Source: Nocardia alba NBRC 108234 (GTDB taxonomy: Bacteria > Actinomycetota > Actinomycetes > Mycobacteriales > Mycobacteriaceae). Taken from it: DNA of 64,000 nucleotides. Of the stretch, positions 22,847 through 32,406 are shown in pieces. The stretch's first letter is position 1, and each line of letters begins with the position of its first letter. The translations under genes and the position numbers were made by a program. The stretch is from the NCBI RefSeq assembly GCF_001612665.1, contig NZ_BDAX01000001.1, positions 248,001 through 312,000 on the forward strand, given 5' to 3'. A model generated the notes under the pieces. It worked only from the letters and a program-made list of their open reading frames with translations, had not been told where the DNA came from and made no database searches.

Positions 22847-23848
22847 CTAGGTGGAAGCCCGCACGATGAGGCGGGCGACATCGGTCGGCCGCGGCGCGGG
22901 GGGTGCCGGATATCCCAGTTCGGTGAGGACAGCGGCGATCGCGGCATCGGCCACCGCGGCGGGGATGTACTCCACCGTCGTCAGCGGCGGATCACACAGC
23001 GCCCCCATGGGATTGGCCTCGATGCCGATCACGGCGAGGTCGTGCGGGCAGCGCAGACCCGCCTCCCGCAGACCGTGCAACACCAGACCCGCGATCTCGT
23101 CGCTCTGCGCGCAGACCGCGGTCACCCCGTCGCGCACCCACCTGGTGACCAGCTCGGCCGCACCGCTCGCGGTCACCTCGTCCACGGTGATCGGCGGCAG
23201 ATCGTGCGCACGCGCGGCGTCGACGATTCCCTGGAGCCAATAGTCGCCGAGGGCACGCCATTTGGCGATATCGGTGCGTCCGAACGCGATCTTGCGATGT
23301 CCGCGCGAGACCAGGTGCCCCACGCGCATCGCCCCGACGGTGAGCAGGGGATCGCCGAGCGCGGGCAGCAGCCCGATCTCGATCAGGGGAACCTTCGCGG
23401 CGCGCACCTTGCCGCGCGCGTCGCTGCTCAACGGGAACAGGCTCACCACCGCGATCGGATCGAGATTGTCGATCGCGTCGATGATGCGTTCGTAGTCCTC
23501 GGTCTCGAAGATCTGCACCTGGAGCAAACCGTACTGCGCGAGCGCGGCGGCCATCAGGCTGCCCGCCTGAATCGGCATGTCGCCCACCGCGACTCGCGGC
23601 AGGATCGACAGCACCACCCCGCTCTCGCCGCGCGCGAGATTTCGGGCGGCGACATTGGGGCGATAGCCGAGTTGTCCGGCGGCGCGGTAGACAGCCTCCC
23701 TGGTGCGTGCGGAGATGCGTTTGCCCGCGGAATTGTTCAGGACGTAGCTGACGGTCGCCGTGGATACGTTCGCCAGCCGGGCGACATCGGCGTGGGTGGG
23801 CCGCGCACTTCTGCCGACACTCGTCGCGTCGGGATCGGGAGCGGCCAT
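22847..23848 (-). CDS. LacI-family transcriptional regulator
   Basis: 333 residues: N-terminal helix-turn-helix (THADVARLANVSTATVSYVLNN, about residues 18-39) with hinge RPNVAARNLARG, then a periplasmic-binding-like effector domain (EDYERIIDAIDNL, HRKIAFGRTDIAKW, AVIGIEANPMGAL). ATG 23848 has no obvious ribosome site. It starts 18 bases after the mceF stop in the same direction, so it may be the last gene of the mce operon and respond to a product of the imported compound, or it may have its own promoter. The next gene is an aldehyde dehydrogenase that it could control. Confidence 0.92.
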   Translation of the reverse strand: MAAPDPDATSVGRSARPTHADVARLANVSTATVSYVLNNSAGKRISARTREAVYRAAGQLGYRPNVAARNLARGESGVVLSILPRVAVGDMPIQAGSLMAAALAQYGLLQVQIFETEDYERIIDAIDNLDPIAVVSLFPLSSDARGKVRAAKVPLIEIGLLPALGDPLLTVGAMRVGHLVSRGHRKIAFGRTDIAKWRALGDYWLQGIVDAARAHDLPPITVDEVTASGAAELVTRWVRDGVTAVCAQSDEIAGLVLHGLREAGLRCPHDLAVIGIEANPMGALCDPPLTTVEYIPAAVADAAIAAVLTELGYPAPPAPRPTDVARLIVRAST

Positions 23849-23866
23849 GCACTCATGATGGCACCG

Positions 23867-25138
23867 TCACCGCGGACCCGGTGTGTAGGGGCCGCCGTAC
23901 GGCGTGGGAATGGTCAGCGGTCCCACCGGTGCCTGCTCGGCGGTCTGCAAGGGATCGACGGGCGGTGGCGCGGGGACGGGGTCGTCGGCCGGTCGCGGCG
24001 CGTTGCGGGCGCCGCGCGGCATGAGGGTGGGATCGGGGTCGGTGCAGTCCGCGTGCAGATAGGGCGGCGCGTAGTCGGGGACCGAGCCGCCGCGGCGCGG
24101 CACGTTGTAGTCGCAGGCGTAGCGGGGGTAGATGCTGGCCAGTGCCCAGACACCGCCGTCGTGGAACGCCGAGGCCACCGCGTCGAGGGCGGATCCGGCG
24201 CGCTGGCGGGGAAAGAAGAACTCCTCGAGGGCGGGAATCCGGGAGTAGGCGACCCGTGAGACGGTGACGAGATTGCCCAGCAACTGCACCATCGTCGGTG
24301 AGTTCTGCGCGAGGATGGTGTCGAGTTCGGTCAGCAGCGGTGGTGTCTGCGCCAGCAGTTGTTCGTAGCCGCCGGTCATCGCCGCCATGCCGCCCGTCAC
24401 CGCGGCGAGGTTCGCCGACGTGTCACGCAGGGCGGTGCGCCCGTCGTGCAGGGTCGTGACCACGACTCGGCTGTTGCGCAACAGGTTCACGGTGTTGGGC
24501 AGCACGGCGTCGAGCGTGGAGATGAGGAACGTGCCACCGTCGATGATGTCGGCCAGCTTGTCGGGCCCGGCCGGACCGACACCCAGTTCCCGCGAGATGG
24601 TCGCGAGCCGGCCGGGATCGATCTGGGCGAGGGTGCCGCTGAGGCTTTGCAGCATGTCCGCCATCGGCACGGGGGTGGCGGTGCGATCGGCGGTGACCAG
24701 CGCTCCGTCGGTCAGATACGGGCCGTCGTTGCTCGCGGGCAGGAAGTCGAGATACTGCTCGCCCGCCGCGGACAGGGCCGCCGCCCGCACCTGCCCCGAC
24801 ACCGAGATTCGCACATTCTCGTCGATGGCGGCGACCGCGATCACCTTCTGGTCGACCACCCGCACCGAGTCCACGCGCCCGACCCGCACGCCACGCAGGG
24901 TCACCTCCTGCCCGGGCAGCAGCCCGCCCGACTGGGTGAGTTCGACGCGTACCCGATACGGGTGATCGAGCGGATCGACGCCGAAGGTGGACAGGATCAG
25001 GTGCGAACAGGCACCGGTGAGGATGGCGAGCAGTCCGAGCAGCGAGACCACCGCCCGATGCCGGTGTGCGGCCCGGACGACCCCGACGAGCGCGCGCGCC
25101 GGTGTTTCCATCCGGCTCGGCCGGGGTGTCGTGGTCAT
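23867..25138 (-). CDS. mceF: Mce-family protein MceF
   Basis: 423-residue last subunit of the Mce importer, which carries lipids or sterol-like molecules across the cell envelope. It has an N-terminal cytoplasmic part with a membrane anchor (VVSLLGLLAILTGACSHL, about residues 30-47) and the MCE/MlaD domain (YRVRVELTQSGGLLPGQEV... about 62-140). A long helical region follows, then a proline-rich C-terminus ending YGGPYTPGPR. ATG 25138 overlaps mceE by four bases. The anchor ends in an LTGAC that resembles, but does not strictly fit, a lipobox. Position after MceE and content identify it as F. Confidence 0.9.
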   Translation of the reverse strand: MTTTPRPSRMETPARALVGVVRAAHRHRAVVSLLGLLAILTGACSHLILSTFGVDPLDHPYRVRVELTQSGGLLPGQEVTLRGVRVGRVDSVRVVDQKVIAVAAIDENVRISVSGQVRAAALSAAGEQYLDFLPASNDGPYLTDGALVTADRTATPVPMADMLQSLSGTLAQIDPGRLATISRELGVGPAGPDKLADIIDGGTFLISTLDAVLPNTVNLLRNSRVVVTTLHDGRTALRDTSANLAAVTGGMAAMTGGYEQLLAQTPPLLTELDTILAQNSPTMVQLLGNLVTVSRVAYSRIPALEEFFFPRQRAGSALDAVASAFHDGGVWALASIYPRYACDYNVPRRGGSVPDYAPPYLHADCTDPDPTLMPRGARNAPRPADDPVPAPPPVDPLQTAEQAPVGPLTIPTPYGGPYTPGPR

Positions 25139-26235
25139 CGTGGTGCTCCTGCCAGCCGGACGCCCAGCCGATCGATCATGTGCTGGAGCGAGCCGACGAA
25201 GGCGGTCCAGTCGGTGATGTCAGGGGCCCGCCCGCCGACGCCGCCCGGATTCGCCGGGTCGGGAATCGCGAGCTGGGCGACGTCGACCGCGACGTGCCCG
25301 TTGGGACCACTGATCATCTTGAGCACGATCTTGATCATCTCGTTCACCGAGTCGAGGTCGGCGTCCGGATTGAGGGCCGCGGCGTTGAGTCCGGCGGCCA
25401 ATCGGTTGATGTTGGCGGCCATGCTCGTGTTGTTGGTGCCCGCGACACTGGGGAACCGCGCGAGCTGGATGGCGATCGTATGGACGCGATCGACCAGGGT
25501 GACCAGGGAATCGGTGTTCTCGGCGAGGACCGCGACGGCCGGTCCGGCCGCGGCCACGGTGTCGGCGAGGGTGGATTGCTGGGCGGCCACCGTCGCGCTG
25601 AGATCGGCCGCGCCGTGCAGAACACCGTTGATCTGGTCGGTGCGATCGGAGAGGCCGCGCAACAGTGTTCGGGTCTCGTCGAGCAGCGCGGCGAGCCGGT
25701 CACCGCGGCCGCCGACGTGGTCGCTGAGCGCGGCGACGACGGTGGTGAGGTACTGGATGGTGCCGCCGTTGACGAGAAGCGATGCGCGAGTGAGCATTTC
25801 CTCGATCGTCGAGGCCGCCGAAGTCGACTCGAGCGTGATCGCGGCACCGTCGTCGAGTACCGCGCCGCCGGGCTCGACAACCGGCGGCGGCTTCATCGCC
25901 ACGAAGACGTCGCCCATCGGGGTGGCCGACCGCAGCTGCGCCGAGGTGCCGACGGGCAACCGGACCGACGAGGTGATGCGCAGGGTCACCAGGGCGGTGT
26001 AGTCGCGTGCCGACATGGACTCGACCTGACCGATATCGGCGCCGTTGAGCGTCACCTTCGCCTTCATGGGCAGATTGAGCGCGTTGGAGAAGGTCGCGGT
26101 GAGGGTGTAGGTGTCGCCGCCGAGCCCTGGTGCCGGCAGCGGCAACTGGTCGAGCCCCACGGCACATCCACTGGTGGACAGGGCGAGCGCGACGGCGACC
26201 GCGAGTCGGGGCGCGAACTGGGTGCGAGGTGTCAT
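25135..26235 (-). CDS. mceE: Mce-family lipoprotein MceE
   Basis: 366 residues with signal peptide and lipobox (ALALSTSGCAVG, cysteine about residue 24), then the MCE domain (YTLTATFSNALNLPMKAKVTLNGADIGQVESM) and a helical region. Tethered outside the membrane by its lipid, it would form part of the Mce tunnel. ATG 26235 overlaps mceD by four bases. In known mce operons MceE is the one lipoprotein; here the preceding D also has a clear lipobox. Confidence 0.9.
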   Translation of the reverse strand: MTPRTQFAPRLAVAVALALSTSGCAVGLDQLPLPAPGLGGDTYTLTATFSNALNLPMKAKVTLNGADIGQVESMSARDYTALVTLRITSSVRLPVGTSAQLRSATPMGDVFVAMKPPPVVEPGGAVLDDGAAITLESTSAASTIEEMLTRASLLVNGGTIQYLTTVVAALSDHVGGRGDRLAALLDETRTLLRGLSDRTDQINGVLHGAADLSATVAAQQSTLADTVAAAGPAVAVLAENTDSLVTLVDRVHTIAIQLARFPSVAGTNNTSMAANINRLAAGLNAAALNPDADLDSVNEMIKIVLKMISGPNGHVAVDVAQLAIPDPANPGGVGGRAPDITDWTAFVGSLQHMIDRLGVRLAGAPR

Positions 26236-27335
26236 CGGCCGCTCTTTCCCGCGATGCCCGCCAGGATGGCGGTGATACCGAAATCCGGTCCCATATCGCG
26301 CATGGTTCCGGTCGCGCAGCCCTGGTTCTGCAGTTGGAGCAGGTTGCAGATCTCCTTGACCATCTGGCCGTCGAGCAGCAGCCGGTTGATGTCCACCACG
26401 GCGCGCAGTGCGCGGACATTCGGGTCGACGGAGTTGTAGGCGTTGTCGACGACCATCGGGAACACATCGAGGAACTGGGCGAGGTTGTAGTCGTAGGCGG
26501 CCAGGGAACCGGTCACCGTGTTCGCGTTGGTGGCGAGACCGGAGATGGTGCCCTGGTGGCGTCGCAGCAGTTCGGTGACCTGGCCGATGATCCGGTTCAG
26601 CGCGGCGCCGGTCTCGCCGGAACCCAGCTGTTGTTCGGCCAGGAAATCGGTGAGTTGTGCGACGGCGCCGCCGAATTCGCGCAGCGTCCCGTCATTGCGC
26701 GCGGCGGCCGCGGTGAGCTCGTCGAGGTTGGTGACGACGGTGGTGATCGCGTCGCGGGTGGCGGCACCGTTGTCCTGGCCCTGTCGCAACGCCCGGGAGA
26801 GTTCGCCCAGGGCCGCCCGCATCTCGTCGCCGTTGCCCGTGGTCGCGGCGGACCCCAGGTCGATCAGGTCGGCGACCGGTCCCGTGCCCTTGCCGTCACC
26901 GCCCAGCGAGGTCGACAACTTCTGCGCCATCGACAGCAGGGCGTCGAACTCGACCGGCGACTTCGTGCGGGCGGTACCGAGTACCGCTCCCGCGGGCAGG
27001 GTCGGTCCGCCACGGTAGACCGGGGTGAGTTCCACGTGACGGTCGGTGAGCAGTGAATCCGAGATCGTGACCGCCTGCACGTCGGCCGGTAGCTGAATCG
27101 CGCTGTCGATTCGCATCTCGACGACGACCTCGGTGCCGCGGGCCTCGATCCGGACGATCCGCCCGACCTTCATGCCGAGCACCGAGACCGGATTGCCCTC
27201 GTAGAGGCCGTTGGCATTGGCGAATTCGGCGGTGATGGTGGTGGTATCCGCCTGCGAACCGACCGAACAGCTGGTCAGACAGGCGACGCTCACCGTGATC
27301 GCGGCGAGTTTCAGGGTGGAGATCAGGGCTTTCAT
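26232..27335 (-). CDS. mceD: Mce-family protein MceD with lipobox
   Basis: 367 residues. N-terminal MKALISTLKLAAITVSVACL is followed by TSCSVGSQ, a lipobox with cysteine about residue 23. The MCE domain follows (TITAEFANANGLYEGNPVSVLGMKVGRI), then a helical domain ending MGPDFGITAILAGIAGKSGR. ATG 27335 overlaps mceC by ATGA; an in-frame extension to 27401 lies inside mceC and is rejected. Position four in the operon makes this D. The lipobox makes it unusual relative to the usual single-lipoprotein pattern. Confidence 0.88.
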   Translation of the reverse strand: MKALISTLKLAAITVSVACLTSCSVGSQADTTTITAEFANANGLYEGNPVSVLGMKVGRIVRIEARGTEVVVEMRIDSAIQLPADVQAVTISDSLLTDRHVELTPVYRGGPTLPAGAVLGTARTKSPVEFDALLSMAQKLSTSLGGDGKGTGPVADLIDLGSAATTGNGDEMRAALGELSRALRQGQDNGAATRDAITTVVTNLDELTAAAARNDGTLREFGGAVAQLTDFLAEQQLGSGETGAALNRIIGQVTELLRRHQGTISGLATNANTVTGSLAAYDYNLAQFLDVFPMVVDNAYNSVDPNVRALRAVVDINRLLLDGQMVKEICNLLQLQNQGCATGTMRDMGPDFGITAILAGIAGKSGR

Positions 27336-28393
27336 CGACAGTCCTGGTGATAGGGGGCGCGGCCGTTCTCGACGGCGACGGCACTCAACGCGCACATCCA
27401 CGAGTCGACGAAGGCGCCGTCGGGGGCGCTGGCATTGAGTTCGGCACCGGTACCGGTGGCGTTGGCGAACATGCGCCAGGGGACCGGAAGGATCTGCAGG
27501 ATGTTGCGCAGCAGGTCGTCGTGGCCTGCCATCATCGCGGTCATGTCACGCAGGTCGGTCAGCAATTGTTCGACCTCGGCGTGGTCATCGACCACGATCG
27601 GCTCCAGCCGCGCGACCAGCGTGGTGATCGCGTCCAGTAGTCGGCGTAGCGCGTCCTGGCGGGCGATGATCTGGCGCAGCACCGTGCCGCCCTGACCGAC
27701 CACCGAGGCGAGTTCGGCTTGCTGGGAGCGGATCACGGTGCTGACCTGGTCGGTACTGGTGAGCAGCGTGCCGATTTGGTCGCGTCGGGTCGCGATGGTG
27801 GTCGACAGGGACCGGATGTCGCGCAGGATGCCCGGCACCAGCGACGGCATGCCGTCGAGTCCGCGCGACAGCGAGGTCATCGACTCGGCGATCTTGTCGG
27901 CGTCGAGTTGGTCGAAGGTCGTGGTCGCGTCCTGCAGTGCGGTCTCGAGGTCGTAGGGAACGGTGGTCTGGGACAACGGAATTCGATTGTCACGCAGTTC
28001 GCCGCCGCCGGACGAGCGCAGTTCGACATAGCGCGAACCGAGCAGCGTGGTGAGTTTGATCGCGGCTGCGGCATCGGCGCCGAGGACGACCTCGTCGTCG
28101 ACCGACAAGCTCACTTCGACGTGGTCGCCGGCGAGCCGGGTGCCGGTCACCGTGCCGACGGGAATGCCCGCCCAGGTCACCGGGTCACCGGCGGCGATGC
28201 CCGCGGCTTGCGCGAAATCGGCCCGCACCGTGCGGGTGCCGAGGTTCAGCGAATTGACCACGACCAGCACGAGCAGCGCCAGCACCACCGAGAGCACGGC
28301 GATGAGGCCGGTTCGCAGCGACTTGTCGGTGGCGATCGCGCCGGAACCTCGGCGCGTCGAGACGCGAGTGAGGGCGCGCAGTGGTGTCTTCAT
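27332..28393 (-). CDS. mceC: Mce-family protein MceC
   Basis: 353 residues. A basic N-terminal stretch precedes one membrane anchor (LIAVLSVVLALLVLVVVNSL, about residues 30-49). Then come the MCE domain (RTVRADFAQAAGIAAGDPVTWAGIPVGTV) and a helical region. The C-terminus ends PYHQDCR. It has two cysteines near the end (SWMCALSAV and QDCR), as in MceB (CDISF and AICR), a possible disulfide pair. Five-base gap to mceB. Part of the YrbEA/B-MceA-F importer. Confidence 0.9.
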   Translation of the reverse strand: MKTPLRALTRVSTRRGSGAIATDKSLRTGLIAVLSVVLALLVLVVVNSLNLGTRTVRADFAQAAGIAAGDPVTWAGIPVGTVTGTRLAGDHVEVSLSVDDEVVLGADAAAAIKLTTLLGSRYVELRSSGGGELRDNRIPLSQTTVPYDLETALQDATTTFDQLDADKIAESMTSLSRGLDGMPSLVPGILRDIRSLSTTIATRRDQIGTLLTSTDQVSTVIRSQQAELASVVGQGGTVLRQIIARQDALRRLLDAITTLVARLEPIVVDDHAEVEQLLTDLRDMTAMMAGHDDLLRNILQILPVPWRMFANATGTGAELNASAPDGAFVDSWMCALSAVAVENGRAPYHQDCR

Positions 28394-28398
28394 GGGTC

Positions 28399-29436
28399 CT
28401 ACCTACAGATCGCGGAGTGCTGGGGCCGACCGGTCGGGGAGGCGCCGCCCAGGATCTGCGCGATCACCGGATCGATGCCGGGGATGATGCTGAAACTGAT
28501 ATCGCACACATAGGCGTTGACGAAAGCGCCCGCGTCGGTGGCCCGGATCATGGCCTGGAACAGCAACGGAATATTGAAGCCGAGGAAGGCGAAACGTTGG
28601 TTGCCGTCGACGAAGTGCCGCGCGAAGCCGGGTTCGCGGTTCATGAACTCCGTCAGCGACGGACTCGCGCCGTCGACCACCGCGGCGGCGTCGGCCACGA
28701 CGGTGGAGATCCGCGCGGTCTGGTCCAGCAGCGTGTCACGGCGGGATTCGAGCGCGTCGAAGATCTTGCGGGTCTGGGTGAACGTCGTCTGTAGTCCGGC
28801 GCTCTGCCCGGCCAGCGTGGTCATCACCGCCGACAGGTTGTCGATCAGTGTGCCCAGGATCTGGTCGGGCCCGGCGAAGGACTGGACCAGGGTCGCGGTC
28901 TCGGTGATCAGGGCGGCGACCGCGCCGTCGTCGCCCTGCAGGGCGCGGATCAGCGCGGAGGTCAGATTGTCGACGTCCGCGGGGTCGAGGGCGCTGAACA
29001 ACGGCTGGAATCCGTTGAGCAGCCCCGACAGATCGAAACTCGGCTCGGTGCGCTCGAGGGGGATCCGCGCGCCGGGCGCCAGCGCCGTCGGGTCGCCGGA
29101 TTCGGCCCGGCTCAACCCGAGATAGCGCTGTCCGATCAGATTCTGATAGGTGACCGAGGCGATGGTGTTGGCGTAGACGGGCTGATCTCGTTGAATTCGG
29201 AAGCCGACCTCGGCATCGGGACCGTGGATGCGGATGGAGTCCACCCGGCCGACCTGTACTCCGGCGACCCGGACGTCGTCGCCGACGCGCAGTCCCGAGA
29301 CATCGCTGAACACCGCGGAATAGGCGTGGGTGTCACCGGTGACATCACGTTGCAGGGTCACGCGGACCATCCAGATCAGCAGGGCGGCGACGAGCAGGAA
29401 AGCGGTCAGTCCGGCGAGGTCGCGTGTCATTTTCAC
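28399..29436 (-). CDS. mceB: Mce-family protein MceB
   Basis: 345 residues with a single N-terminal anchor (LTAFLLVAALLIWMVRVTL, about residues 10-28), MCE domain (TGDTHAYSAVFSDVSGLRVGDDV) and helical C-terminal domain. Terminal region has VCDISFSIIPGIDPVIAQILGG and ends PQHSAICR. The ATG at 29436 overlaps mceA by four bases. Confidence 0.9.
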   Translation of the reverse strand: MKMTRDLAGLTAFLLVAALLIWMVRVTLQRDVTGDTHAYSAVFSDVSGLRVGDDVRVAGVQVGRVDSIRIHGPDAEVGFRIQRDQPVYANTIASVTYQNLIGQRYLGLSRAESGDPTALAPGARIPLERTEPSFDLSGLLNGFQPLFSALDPADVDNLTSALIRALQGDDGAVAALITETATLVQSFAGPDQILGTLIDNLSAVMTTLAGQSAGLQTTFTQTRKIFDALESRRDTLLDQTARISTVVADAAAVVDGASPSLTEFMNREPGFARHFVDGNQRFAFLGFNIPLLFQAMIRATDAGAFVNAYVCDISFSIIPGIDPVIAQILGGASPTGRPQHSAICR

Positions 29437-30689
29437 CGTGGTTCTCCGGTGGGTGGTTGGGCGGGCACCGTCAGGCCGAGCAATTCGGCCAGGCTCGCGG
29501 CTTCCCTTGGTAGACCGAGGCTTTCGGCCACAATGTCGCGCTGGGTGAGCGTGTTCACCGGCTGGTCGGCGGCACCGATGACCGCCGGCCCCGCGGCGGG
29601 TCCGTTCGCGCAGCTCGCACCGGCCAGTTCGCCGTACCGTGGGCAGTCGGTGCGGGTGTATTGCTTGTGCGGGGTGAGCTCGACGATCACCTTGGCGGTG
29701 CCGCTCTGGGTCGCGGGTTGCCAGAAGTCGCGCGCGAACACCTGCGCGATCCGGGTCTGTGAGGTCGTCATCTGCACGAAATTGGCGCTGCCCGCGGCGA
29801 GTAGCTGCAGCACCGGGCCCAGTCTGGAGTTGAGGTCGATGACAGTGTCGGTCCGGTTGTTCAGCGCGGTGCCGACTGTCGTGGTGGTCGCGATACCGCC
29901 GGTGAGCAACTCGGACAGGCGGATTCGCTGCTCGGCGACGCTGCGGAGCGGAGTGACCGCGCTGTGGAGCGCGGCGAGCAGATCGGGAGCCGATTCCTGG
30001 AGTCCGAGTACCGCGTCGGAGAGCCCGGTGAGCAACGCGGTGTCGGCGGAGCCCGAGAGTTCGGCGTCGTAGGCCCGCACGATGCGCGCGAGCTGGGTGC
30101 CTGCGGCCAGCGCGTCCGCGCCGCGGCCGCGGGTCGCGCGTTCGACGGTTTCCAGGATCCCGACGGTGGGATCGCCGTCCGGGCGTCCCACCGCGTCGAC
30201 GATGCGGCTCAACGCGGTGAGCGAGGTCTGCAGCTGCACGCTGGCTCGGCTGTGGTCCTCGGGTATCGACGCGCCGGCGCGCAGGGCGGGGCCGGGCCCG
30301 TTGTCGATGAGCTGGATCGAGGGCACCGCGAACACGTTGCTCGGGACCACCCGTGCTGTCACCGTCGCCGGGATGGTGGCCGCGTGCTCGGGCGTCAGCT
30401 CGATGCGCACCCGGTTGGGGTGGGCGCGGTCCGCGGCGACCACTTCCTGCACGCTGCCGACCAGGATGCCGCGATATTTGACGTCGGATCGTTTCGGCAA
30501 CCCGTCGCCCACGTCGACCAGCATCGCGGTGACCTCGATCGTCTGCGTGAACGCGCCTTCGGATCGGGCGACCATCGCCGCGACGGTGGCGGCGACCACG
30601 GCCAGTGCGGCGATCCCGCGCACGAACAACTTGGTGTTGTTCAGGTGCCGGTCATCGGATTCGAACACTATCGACATCGCGCTACCCAC
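29433..30689 (-). CDS. mceA: Mce-family protein MceA
   Basis: 418 residues. Soluble N-terminus (MSIVFESDDRHLNNTKLFV), one anchor (GIAALAVVAATVAAMVA, about residues 25-41), MCE domain (TIEVTAMLVDVGDGLPKRSDVKYRGI) and a long helical part. GTG 30689 has AGGA six bases upstream and overlaps yrbEB by eight bases; an in-frame ATG at 30677 is the alternative. As first of six MCE proteins after YrbEA/B, it is MceA. Together they should import a hydrophobic substrate that is unknown. Confidence 0.9.
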   Translation of the reverse strand: MGSAMSIVFESDDRHLNNTKLFVRGIAALAVVAATVAAMVARSEGAFTQTIEVTAMLVDVGDGLPKRSDVKYRGILVGSVQEVVAADRAHPNRVRIELTPEHAATIPATVTARVVPSNVFAVPSIQLIDNGPGPALRAGASIPEDHSRASVQLQTSLTALSRIVDAVGRPDGDPTVGILETVERATRGRGADALAAGTQLARIVRAYDAELSGSADTALLTGLSDAVLGLQESAPDLLAALHSAVTPLRSVAEQRIRLSELLTGGIATTTTVGTALNNRTDTVIDLNSRLGPVLQLLAAGSANFVQMTTSQTRIAQVFARDFWQPATQSGTAKVIVELTPHKQYTRTDCPRYGELAGASCANGPAAGPAVIGAADQPVNTLTQRDIVAESLGLPREAASLAELLGLTVPAQPPTGEPR

Positions 30690-31536
30690 TGATCCTGGAG
30701 CCGGCGTCGAAACCCCACAGCGCCAACGTCATCAACAGATTCACCGAGATCATCACCGTGATGCTGGCGCGCATCGCCCGCCCGGCCGCGACGCCGACCC
30801 CCTGCGGTCCGCCGCGCGCGTAGTAGCCGAAGTAGCACTGGATCGTGGTGGTGATGGTGACGAACACGATCGCTTTCAGCAGCGAGAACACGACGTCGGT
30901 GCCGCTGAGCACCAGGTCGAAGTAGTGGGCGTAGGTGCCGAAGGATTGTCCGCCGACGAGCCCGACGAACAGTTCGACGGCGAGGTAGTCCGCGGCCAGC
31001 GCGGCCAGGAACAGGGGGATCACCGCCACGATCGAGGCGATCAGCCGCGTCGAGACCAGGAAGGGCACCGGCCGGATCGCGATCGCGTCGAGGGCATCGA
31101 TCTCCTCGGCGATCCGCATCGCGCCCAGCTGGGCGGTGAACCGGCACCCTGCCTGCGCGGCGAAGGCGATCGAGGCCATGATCGGGGCGAGTTCGCGCGT
31201 GGCCGCGGTCGCGGCGATCATGCCGGTCGCGGGCTCCATGCCGAGCAGTTTCAAGGCGTTGAAGCCCTCGATGCCGACGATGCCGCCGGCGGCGGCGCCC
31301 AGGATGATCATCACTCCCGCCGTTCCGCCACCGACGATGAGCGAGCCGTTACCCCAGGTCACATCGGACAGGATGCGCAGCGATTCGCGGCTGTAATGGC
31401 GCAGCGCCACCGGTATCGAGACCACCGCGCGCACGAAGAAGGTGAACATGTGCCCGAACCGGATGACGCCGCGCCACGGCCCCGCCGCCACGGCGAGCAC
31501 GGCCCGCGCGCCGGGCGGGCGATACACGCTGGCCAT
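30682..31536 (-). CDS. yrbEB: YrbE-family MlaE-type permease (YrbEB)
   Basis: 284-residue MlaE-like permease of the Mce importer. It has several membrane segments and the family region EIDALDAIAIRPVPFLVSTRLIAS (about residues 155-178). The N-terminal ALRHYSRESLRILSDVTWG fits YrbEB. ATG 31536 overlaps the yrbEA stop (TGATG); a longer frame to 31686 lies inside yrbEA. The C-terminus (TVMISVNLLMTLALWGFD) matches the usual final helix. Confidence 0.92.
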   Translation of the reverse strand: MASVYRPPGARAVLAVAAGPWRGVIRFGHMFTFFVRAVVSIPVALRHYSRESLRILSDVTWGNGSLIVGGGTAGVMIILGAAAGGIVGIEGFNALKLLGMEPATGMIAATAATRELAPIMASIAFAAQAGCRFTAQLGAMRIAEEIDALDAIAIRPVPFLVSTRLIASIVAVIPLFLAALAADYLAVELFVGLVGGQSFGTYAHYFDLVLSGTDVVFSLLKAIVFVTITTTIQCYFGYYARGGPQGVGVAAGRAMRASITVMISVNLLMTLALWGFDAGSRISG

Positions 31537-32375
31537 CAGAGGGTCGTCCTCGGGAACAGCATCGTGTAGATCTGGGTGAATCCGAGGTTGACCACCATCA
31601 GCACCACGATGGACGCCACCACGGCGGCATTGACCGAATTCGCCACCCCACCCGGCCCACCCCGGGTGTTGAGGCCCTTCTCGCACGCGATGACGACGAC
31701 GATCACCCCGAACACCGCGGCCTTGACCATCGCCAGGTACAGATCACCCGAGGTCGCGAACGAGGAGAAGGTCGCCATGTAACTGCCCGGCGTACCGTCC
31801 TGGACATAGACATTGAACAGATAGCCGGCGAGGAATCCGACGAAACAGCTGACCGCGGTGAGCGCCATCGCGATCAGGATCCCGGCGGCCAGCCGCGGCA
31901 CCACGAGCCTGCGCAGTACCGAGACCCCCATCACCTCCATGGCGTCGATCTCCTCGCGGATCTTGCGTGACCCGAGATCGGCGCACAGCGCCGAGCCCAC
32001 CGCCGCCGCCAGCAGGATCGCGGTGACCAGCGGCGCCGACTGCCGGATCACGGCCAGGCCACTCGCGGCGCCCGCCAGCGCGGTCGCCCCGACCTGTCCT
32101 GCCAGCAAACCGAACTGGATGGACAGGGTCGCGCTGATCGGCACCGCCACCGCCACCGTCGGCAGCAGCGAGGTCTTCACCATGAACATCGCCTGGCCGA
32201 CGAATTCGTCGAAGGGAAAGCGTCGCCCCGCGATGTCGGTGACCAGGTAGCGGAAGGCATCCCGGCCGAGTTCGACCTGTCGTCCGACGGTCTGTAGCGA
32301 GGCGACGGGGTGGCGCCGGGTGTATTGCTTGGACCAGTCTTTGATCTCGGTGACCGCGGATGCGCTGGGTTCCAC
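31536..32375 (-). CDS. yrbEA: YrbE-family MlaE-type permease (YrbEA)
   Basis: 279-residue permease, same family as yrbEB, with EEIDAMEVMGVSVLRRLVVPRLAAG and RFPFDEFVGQAMFMVKTSLL. The start is GTG at 32375 with a purine-rich AAAGAGAG upstream, 31 bases after the VWA-protein stop. No promoter-sized gap separates it from the genes upstream, so the permeases and MceA-F are probably transcribed with the AveC-like, CbbQ-like and VWA genes. Confidence 0.92.
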   Translation of the reverse strand: MEPSASAVTEIKDWSKQYTRRHPVASLQTVGRQVELGRDAFRYLVTDIAGRRFPFDEFVGQAMFMVKTSLLPTVAVAVPISATLSIQFGLLAGQVGATALAGAASGLAVIRQSAPLVTAILLAAAVGSALCADLGSRKIREEIDAMEVMGVSVLRRLVVPRLAAGILIAMALTAVSCFVGFLAGYLFNVYVQDGTPGSYMATFSSFATSGDLYLAMVKAAVFGVIVVVIACEKGLNTRGGPGGVANSVNAAVVASIVVLMVVNLGFTQIYTMLFPRTTL

Positions 32376-32406
32376 TACTAGCTCTCTTTCCGATGTCGAT
32401 GTCGCG

